A model generated the notes under the pieces. The model did not search any database. It was not told where the DNA came from and saw only the letters and a list, made by a program, of their open reading frames with translations. The position numbers and the translations under genes were made by a program. From the NCBI GenBank assembly GCA_031551455.1, contig JAVBNP010000020.1, forward strand, positions 1-12,343: DNA of 12,343 nt. The letters are read 5' to 3'. Shown in pieces: positions 8,517 to 12,343 of the stretch. Each line of letters starts with the position of its first letter. Position 1 is the first letter of the stretch. The DNA comes from JAIRLS01 sp031551455. Its GTDB lineage: Bacteria > Bacteroidota > Bacteroidia > Bacteroidales > UBA4181.

Positions 8517-8524
8517 CAAAAGTA
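8517..8524 (-). promoter_or_regulatory. -7 promoter element of permease copy A
   Basis: On the minus strand the bases read TACTTTTG, matching TAnnTTTG. The element ends 13 bases before the ATG at 8503, which supports that start over the longer frame. The same distance is kept in copy B. No good -33 TTG was found. Confidence 0.5.
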
Positions 8525-8672
8525 GAGAAATTGCAACCTCCGAAGACGAATCAACGAGGTTTTTTTGAAAATTTTGCGAAAACATTTAGGATTTGTAATT
8601 TACGACGACAAATTCTACGGTTTTCGATAACGGGTAAGTTGCCATCGACCGAATTGCGACATGGTGCTCGAC

Positions 8673-10121
8673 CTATTTTTTATGCAGGTTGCTGTGTTTG
8701 ATCCCGTAAGCAAAATAAATGATAAACCCGACGACGGCCCAACCGATCAATCGTGCCCAAGCGCTCCACGGCAACGCGATCATTTGCGCAATGCAAATCA
8801 ATGCGCCCGCCAAGGGAATAAAGGGAACAAGCGGTGTTTTGAACGGACGTTTCAAATCGGGCTGCGTTTTCCGCAACACCACGACGGAGATACACACAAT
8901 GGTAAACGCCATGAGCGTACCGATGGAAACCAACTCGCTGAGTACGTGCAGCGGAAACAACCCCGCAAAAATTCCCGTCACGATGCTCGCAAATATGGTT
9001 GCATTGAGAGGAACGCCGCGTTTTTTGTGTACTTTCGAAAACATCGGAGGCAATAATCCGTCTCGCGATATGGCATAATAGATGCGTGATTGTCCGAGCA
9101 TCATCACCAATATAACGGAACTGAGACCGGCTATGGCGCCTAATTTAATAAACGGACTCAACCACGAAAGGCCTTCGCCCGCGCGATCGATGGCTAACGC
9201 TATCGGAGCGGGCACACCCAATTCTTTGTAATTGACGATCCCCGTCAATACCGCCGTTACCACAAGATAAAGAATGGCGCAAATAATCAAGGAGATCAAT
9301 ATTCCTTTCGGCATATCTTTTTGCGGATTGCGGGCTTCCTGCGCCGCGGTGGACAGTGCATCGAAACCGAGATAAGCAAAAAACACGACGCCCGCGCCGC
9401 GGAAAATCCCGCTCCATCCGAAATGTCCGAAACTTCCAGTATTTTCGGGAATGTACGGGCTCCAATTACCCGTATCGATGTACGAAAGCCCGAAACCGAT
9501 AAACAGCAGAATAACGCCGACCTTAATCACGACAATGATGTTGTTGATCAGCGCCGATTGCCTGATACCGCCGATCAACATGGCCGACACGATGCCCACG
9601 ATGAAGATGGCGGGAAAATTAATAATGCTTCCCGTCCAAATCCATTCATTATTTACGTGATCAAAGGTTGATTGCGTTAATTGCCACGGTATGTGAATAC
9701 TCCATCCTTCAAGCAAACTCATCATGTATCCCGACCATCCGACGGCGACGCTGGAACAAGCAAACAAATATTCGAGAATCAGCGTCCAACCGATAAACCA
9801 CGACGGAGCTTCGCCCAATGTTGCATAACCGTAAGAATAAACACTTCCCGCCACCGGAATCATGGAGGCAAATTCCGCATAACAAAATGCAGCCATCACG
9901 CACCCGAGCGCCGATATAACAAAAGAGATGGTGAGCGCCGGACCGGCATATTCCGCCGCAGCTTGTCCCGTAATGACAAAAATACCCGTACCCACGATGG
10001 CTCCGATACCCAACGTAACCAAATTAACAACGCTGAGGTTACGCTTGAGTCCACCGTTGGCATGATCGGATTCGCCGATGATATCGGCAATGTTTTTTTT
10101 CTTGAATAGTCGATCCTTCAT
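8673..10121 (-). CDS. APC-superfamily amino acid permease (CAT/YfnA-like), copy B
   Basis: This tandem paralogue of copy A is also 482 residues and carries all the same motifs: GIGAIVGTGIF, FAYLGFDALSTAAQEARNP and GQSRIYYAISRDGLLPP. Substitutions concentrate at the N-terminus (residues 4-16), around 137-166, around 314-375 and in the last two helices (about 406-470). The first membrane helix and the helix-6 region are almost unchanged, so the basic substrate class should be shared. The gene ends in TAG, copy A in TGA, and the 169 bases between them look unrelated to the flanks except for the short promoter region. The DNA also remains very similar, which suggests a fairly recent duplication or ongoing gene conversion. 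A difference in affinity, regulation or preferred amino acid is inference. Confidence 0.93.
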   Translation of the reverse strand: MKDRLFKKKNIADIIGESDHANGGLKRNLSVVNLVTLGIGAIVGTGIFVITGQAAAEYAGPALTISFVISALGCVMAAFCYAEFASMIPVAGSVYSYGYATLGEAPSWFIGWTLILEYLFACSSVAVGWSGYMMSLLEGWSIHIPWQLTQSTFDHVNNEWIWTGSIINFPAIFIVGIVSAMLIGGIRQSALINNIIVVIKVGVILLFIGFGLSYIDTGNWSPYIPENTGSFGHFGWSGIFRGAGVVFFAYLGFDALSTAAQEARNPQKDMPKGILISLIICAILYLVVTAVLTGIVNYKELGVPAPIALAIDRAGEGLSWLSPFIKLGAIAGLSSVILVMMLGQSRIYYAISRDGLLPPMFSKVHKKRGVPLNATIFASIVTGIFAGLFPLHVLSELVSIGTLMAFTIVCISVVVLRKTQPDLKRPFKTPLVPFIPLAGALICIAQMIALPWSAWARLIGWAVVGFIIYFAYGIKHSNLHKK

Positions 10122-10134
10122 AAATAATTTTTCA

Positions 10135-10142
10135 CAAAAATA
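10135..10142 (-). promoter_or_regulatory. -7 promoter element of permease copy B
   Basis: On the minus strand the bases read TATTTTTG, matching TAnnTTTG. It ends 13 bases before the ATG at 10121, the same spacing as in copy A. The duplicated unit therefore includes the core promoter. Upstream of this point the two copies lose similarity. Confidence 0.5.
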
Positions 10143-10244
10143 AAAAACGGTGATTATCCCCGATACATTTACCCGAAAAAATTAATGCGAGGATCGTTTT
10201 TGATGTCTGACGACCATTTTTTAAGCCCCGAAGGGACGGTATAA

Positions 10245-10276
10245 CCGATTCCGAGGATTAGGATCCTCGGAATCGG
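10245..10276. repeat. Perfect 14-bp hairpin inside the element
   Basis: CCGATTCCGAGGAT (10245-10258) pairs fully with 10263-10276 around a TAGG loop. It does not share the core motif of the surrounding element. It could act as a terminator-like structure for leftward transcripts coming from the HU-related gene, but no T run follows it on either strand. Confidence 0.7.
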
Positions 10277-10291
10277 ATACGGTAACCAAAC

Positions 10292-10342
10292 CCGAGTCCC
10301 CAAGGGACGGCATATAAATTATGCCGTCCCTTGGGGACTCGG
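10292..10342. repeat. Perfect 23-bp palindrome formed by two head-to-head motif copies
   Basis: Positions 10292-10314 pair without mismatch with 10320-10342 around a five-base loop (TAAAT). The arms carry motif copies two and three. A much weaker six-base hairpin with a short T run (10344-10364) follows on the plus strand. The perfect arms imply recent formation or selection for the fold. Confidence 0.85.
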
Positions 10343-10450
10343 CAATCGTTCGGTGACGATTTTTCCGGCAGGGTTACAACTCTGCGCTTACATTATACCG
10401 TCCCTTTGGGACTTTGATGCGATGTCGTCGTCTCGACGATGCACCTAAAT

Positions 10451-10560
10451 GCACGGGAGGTTTCGGGGTAATCCTCGAGAGGTTTAACGGAAACGCTCGC
10501 GAGCGTTTGGTCGAATGCCCGCGAGCGTTTCGGTATAAGCTCGGGAGAAATTAAGCGCTC
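10451..10560. repeat. Imperfect 22-bp tandem repeat, about five units, reaching into the HU-related stop codon
   Basis: Units start at 10451, 10473, 10495, 10517 and 10539. Each opens with a variant of GCTCGCGAG, followed by a GTTT run and an AT-rich end such as GGTATAA. Units three and four are closest to each other (both GCGAGCGTTT); units one and two have GAGGTTT; unit five is degenerate and contains the stop codon of the leftward HU-related gene at 10551-10553. The junction of units two and three makes a perfect 18-bp palindrome, AAACGCTCGCGAGCGTTT (10491-10508). The unit is therefore partly self-complementary. It has no spacer variation of the CRISPR type. Confidence 0.65.
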
Positions 10561-10937
10561 TTTTCGTACTTCAATCCGGCAAGCCACTCTCTGGTGTCGG
10601 ATGCCGGACGGAATTTCATTTTGCCTTCTTTAATCATCGATTGATGAAACTTGGCGGGCGATTCGGCGCCGAGGCTCGACAAACTGATGTAAAACGAACC
10701 GATGTCGCCCAAGCGCACCGTGCGGCCTTCGCTCAAATGCCGTTTCAGCAATTTGGCCAATTCGTTCAATACGGCCAACACATCGCTGTCGCTTACGGTG
10801 GTGGAACCGCCCGAAATTTCCTGCGCCAACTTTTTAAACGTAATATCGCCGCCGCTCTTGGCTTGCGCATAATACTTTTTGGGCGCCGCGAGATCGTCCG
10901 GTCGACCTTTTTCTACCAAAACATACTTAATGGACAT
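10551..10937 (-). CDS. HU-related DNA-binding protein (Bacteroidota histone-like family)
   Basis: The 128-residue protein reads as a member of the HU-related family common in this phylum. It has a 30-residue N-terminal arm with APKKYYAQA (18-26), helical dimerisation segments (about 33-69), the HU-like strand GRTVRLGDIGSFYISLSS (71-88) and a C-terminal extension rich in basic residues ending LKYEKSA. Classical HU is about 90 residues, so the extra length at both ends is expected for this subgroup. It should bind DNA as a dimer and may bend or compact it; specific targets are unknown. The ATG at 10935-10937 gives the expected MSIKY start. No clear -7 element was found upstream. The stop codon lies within the last unit of the 22-bp tandem repeat. 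Confidence 0.9.
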   Translation of the reverse strand: MSIKYVLVEKGRPDDLAAPKKYYAQAKSGGDITFKKLAQEISGGSTTVSDSDVLAVLNELAKLLKRHLSEGRTVRLGDIGSFYISLSSLGAESPAKFHQSMIKEGKMKFRPASDTREWLAGLKYEKSA

Positions 10938-11075
10938 AACAGTTTGATTTTTTAGTGAAACATAATGGTTAATGAACTCGCTTCTTGAATGTGTAATGCT
11001 CTCCAGACTGATTACGATGACGTATTCCCGTTAAGTGCTACACAAATGCTGCTCAACAAGGAACACTACAATACG

Positions 11076-11624
11076 TTATTTGTCAGGGAATATATCAACA
11101 TAAACAGTATTGCTTCGTAATGTATCCAACACTGGGATATGCTGTCTTACTCTTCTCCCATTCAAATAAGTTTTAAACACGGTTTTTTTGTTTTTTGAGA
11201 ATAATCTATCGTAATAAATCAATTGAAAAGAACATGTACCTGTAGGCATATGGGGTGTACCCTGAAAAAGAATATGCTCAAATTTGTACAAATGCTTCAA
11301 ATCAATCTGAATAACAATATCTTTTTTGCCATTAGGCATTATCACATCATATCTATTTTTTGGATAGCCACCAAAAGGATTACCAATATGCAATGCCAAC
11401 GTGTCATTCTCAACAATAAACAAAGTAAGGTTTTCAAGTTCTGGAAGTGTAGACCAGCCACCTCCCAAATAAACCGAATATACAGTAGATGTACCGTTGC
11501 TGATAGAACATTTCAAGGTCAATGTATCACCTGACAAATAGTAACTATCAATCTTTAATTCAACATTTTCAATCGGCTTAACCGTTTGAACAAAAAACAG
11601 TGAAATATAAAATAAGAAACTCAT
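11076..11624 (-). CDS. Probable exported protein of unknown function (182 residues)
   Basis: I do not recognise this protein. Its first 15 residues (MSFLFYISLFFVQTV) form a hydrophobic stretch that looks like a short signal peptide, without a lipobox cysteine. The rest is predicted mostly beta by eye, with alternating stretches such as VELKIDSYYLSGDTLTLKCS, and could be an immunoglobulin-like or other beta-sandwich domain. It carries GGGWSTLPE near 53-61 and ends NTVYVDIFPDK. The ATG overlaps the stop of the upstream 70-residue gene as ATGA, so the two are probably translated in sequence. Composition is clearly more AT-rich than the neighbouring housekeeping genes and lacks their TCG/CGA-heavy codon use, which suggests transfer. 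Possible roles include a surface protein or cargo of the transposase unit; none is supported directly. Confidence 0.7.
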   Translation of the reverse strand: MSFLFYISLFFVQTVKPIENVELKIDSYYLSGDTLTLKCSISNGTSTVYSVYLGGGWSTLPELENLTLFIVENDTLALHIGNPFGGYPKNRYDVIMPNGKKDIVIQIDLKHLYKFEHILFQGTPHMPTGTCSFQLIYYDRLFSKNKKTVFKTYLNGRRVRQHIPVLDTLRSNTVYVDIFPDK

Positions 11625-11833
11625 CGGAAATTAAATAAGAACATATACCATTTTAACACTGCGGGAGTTTTGCCTCCATATTCATATACATCGCGAATAA
11701 GTTGATATTCGCTAAACCAATCACGAGCCGACAAGAAATGCTTGTAACCTGTTCCCCCTGTTGAGCGGCATTTGTAATACCGCTCGAAACACTGCCGAAT
11801 TTGCAATTCGGTACTTATCCTTTGTTTAATCAT
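11621..11833 (-). CDS. Small protein of unknown function (70 residues) coupled to the transposase gene
   Basis: This frame encodes 70 residues beginning MIKQRISTELQIRQC, with no membrane segment. It is rich in aromatic and basic residues (FERYYKCR, YKHFLSARDW) and has a glycine turn (TGGTG). Its ATG overlaps the transposase stop as ATGA and has GGAGG eight bases upstream, an unusually good Shine-Dalgarno match for this phylum. An in-frame ATG five codons earlier (11848) would lie inside the transposase coding sequence and has no such site, so the shorter form was preferred. Its own stop overlaps the start of the exported protein in the same way. It could be a small DNA- or RNA-binding partner; I do not recognise the family. 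Confidence 0.55.
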   Translation of the reverse strand: MIKQRISTELQIRQCFERYYKCRSTGGTGYKHFLSARDWFSEYQLIRDVYEYGGKTPAVLKWYMFLFNFR

Positions 11834-12343
11834 CTTACCGTCCTCCATTTCAAATCAATTTTATCGATTTCTATGATCGCTTCCAACCCGGCATAATTTC
11901 TTGCACTTGAATACAAGTAATCTTCCGGGTGCTTCACAATGCCCGCACGCACGGGATTTTCGTGAATGTACGACAACTTCTGCTCCGCAAAGCCATTCGA
12001 ATAAATCAACTCGGCGTGATTTTCGTGTGTCCAAAGTTGATATTTGTCTTCTTTGTTTTGGCGTTTTGCGGCATGAGCAAACAATCGCAACATCCACTCC
12101 CATCTGCTTTCGATATCGGACTCAACGGTGCCGACAATCGCTTTGCTCGTATATTTCTTGAAATCGCGAACAATTCCGCTCAAATCGCCGATACCGCTGC
12201 ATACCAACAGATGCAAATGATTGGACATAATCACGTATGCATAAATTTCCAATGACCTGTGCCGACGACAATATTCCAAACTTTCGATCAAAATATCCCG
12301 ATACGATTTTCGGGTAAACACATCTATCCAATATACCGTTTGA
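11830..12343 (-). CDS. REP-associated tyrosine transposase (Y1/HUH type), N-terminus beyond window
   Basis: Y1 transposases of the IS200/RAYT group cut and join single-stranded DNA with one tyrosine and an HUH metal site. The sequence shows the HUH motif in MSNHLHLLV and the catalytic-tyrosine motif in LSYIHENPVRAGIV. A GTG at 12319-12321 could serve as a start, but the frame stays open to the edge and reads QTVYWIDVFTRKSYRD. The WIDVFTRK stretch is part of the conserved N-terminal region of Bacteroidota members, so the true start lies outside and roughly 15-20 residues are missing. The C-terminus (DLKWRTVR) ends at a TGA overlapped by the next gene's ATG. Inverted ends of an autonomous IS were not seen, which fits the REP-associated class. 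The REP-like palindromes at 10223-10414 are possible substrates. Confidence 0.88.
   Translation of the reverse strand, partial: QTVYWIDVFTRKSYRDILIESLEYCRRHRSLEIYAYVIMSNHLHLLVCSGIGDLSGIVRDFKKYTSKAIVGTVESDIESRWEWMLRLFAHAAKRQNKEDKYQLWTHENHAELIYSNGFAEQKLSYIHENPVRAGIVKHPEDYLYSSARNYAGLEAIIEIDKIDLKWRTVR

Larger units (their letters stand above)
10223..10414. repeat. MITE-like or REP-like element built from four copies of one motif
   Basis: The ends (10223-10244 and 10393-10414) are inverted repeats of 22 bases agreeing at 20 positions. The 20-nt core is AGTCCCCAAGGGACGGCATA or a close variant. It occurs at 10224-10243 and 10295-10314 on the plus strand, and at 10320-10339 and 10394-10413 on the minus strand, so the element is a nested mirror arrangement. 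Each core has its own small stem, GTCCC with GGGAC, as in REP sequences. I see no coding frame inside and no clear target-site duplication outside. Together with the adjoining bases to 10550 it fills a 400-base gap between genes. A Y1-type transposase gene of the REP-associated class lies about 1.4 kb away and could be the enzyme acting on it; that link is inference. Confidence 0.7.

Noticed and set aside
8504..8554. Extended N-terminus for permease copy A (17 extra residues)
   Set aside because: The paralogue starts at the downstream methionine, and the -7 promoter element falls within the proposed extension.
10344..10364. Rightward intrinsic terminator (AATCGT with ACGATT, then a short T run)
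   Set aside because: The stem is only six bases and no rightward gene ends upstream of it, so there is nothing for it to terminate.
10223..10560. Possible CRISPR array
   Set aside because: Copies alternate in orientation or abut without unique spacers of even length, and no cas gene is present.

Overview
The window looks like a chromosomal segment from a member of the Bacteroidota, probably order Bacteroidales. Four things point there: TAnnTTTG-type -7 promoter elements with little Shine-Dalgarno signal; a tgt gene overlapping an LptF/LptG-family permease gene; a 128-residue HU-related DNA-binding protein of the kind typical of this phylum; and TPR/membrane sensor proteins with a histidine-kinase-like tail. 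No rRNA, tRNA or CRISPR array was seen. The species cannot be named from the sequence.

Layout. Positions 1-75 hold the first 25 codons of a leftward gene that leaves the window. It diverges from a rightward pair, tgt (tRNA queuosine pathway) and an LptF/LptG-family permease (LPS export), joined by an ATGA overlap and closed by a strong palindrome at 2555-2589. A gene-poor stretch of about 640 bases follows. Then come two tandem 609-residue paralogues, also joined by ATGA. Each has a signal peptide, a TPR-like periplasmic part, one membrane segment and a degenerate kinase-like ATPase domain. Two leftward, nearly identical 482-residue APC-family amino acid permeases converge on this pair.

The right third is accessory in character. 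A 192-bp MITE-like or REP-like element (10223-10414) carries four copies of one 20-nt motif in mirror arrangement and encloses two perfect hairpins. Next to it is an imperfect 22-bp tandem repeat (10451-10560) that runs into the stop codon of the HU-related gene. Beyond that lies a leftward chain of three genes joined by ATGA overlaps: a REP-associated (Y1/HUH) transposase cut by the window edge, a 70-residue unknown protein and a 182-residue probable exported protein of unusually AT-rich composition.

The best candidates for something undescribed are the tandem pseudokinase-like sensor pair, the MITE-like element with its neighbouring minisatellite, and the transposase-coupled chain of unknown genes. 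All family assignments come from reading motifs by eye; no database search was possible.
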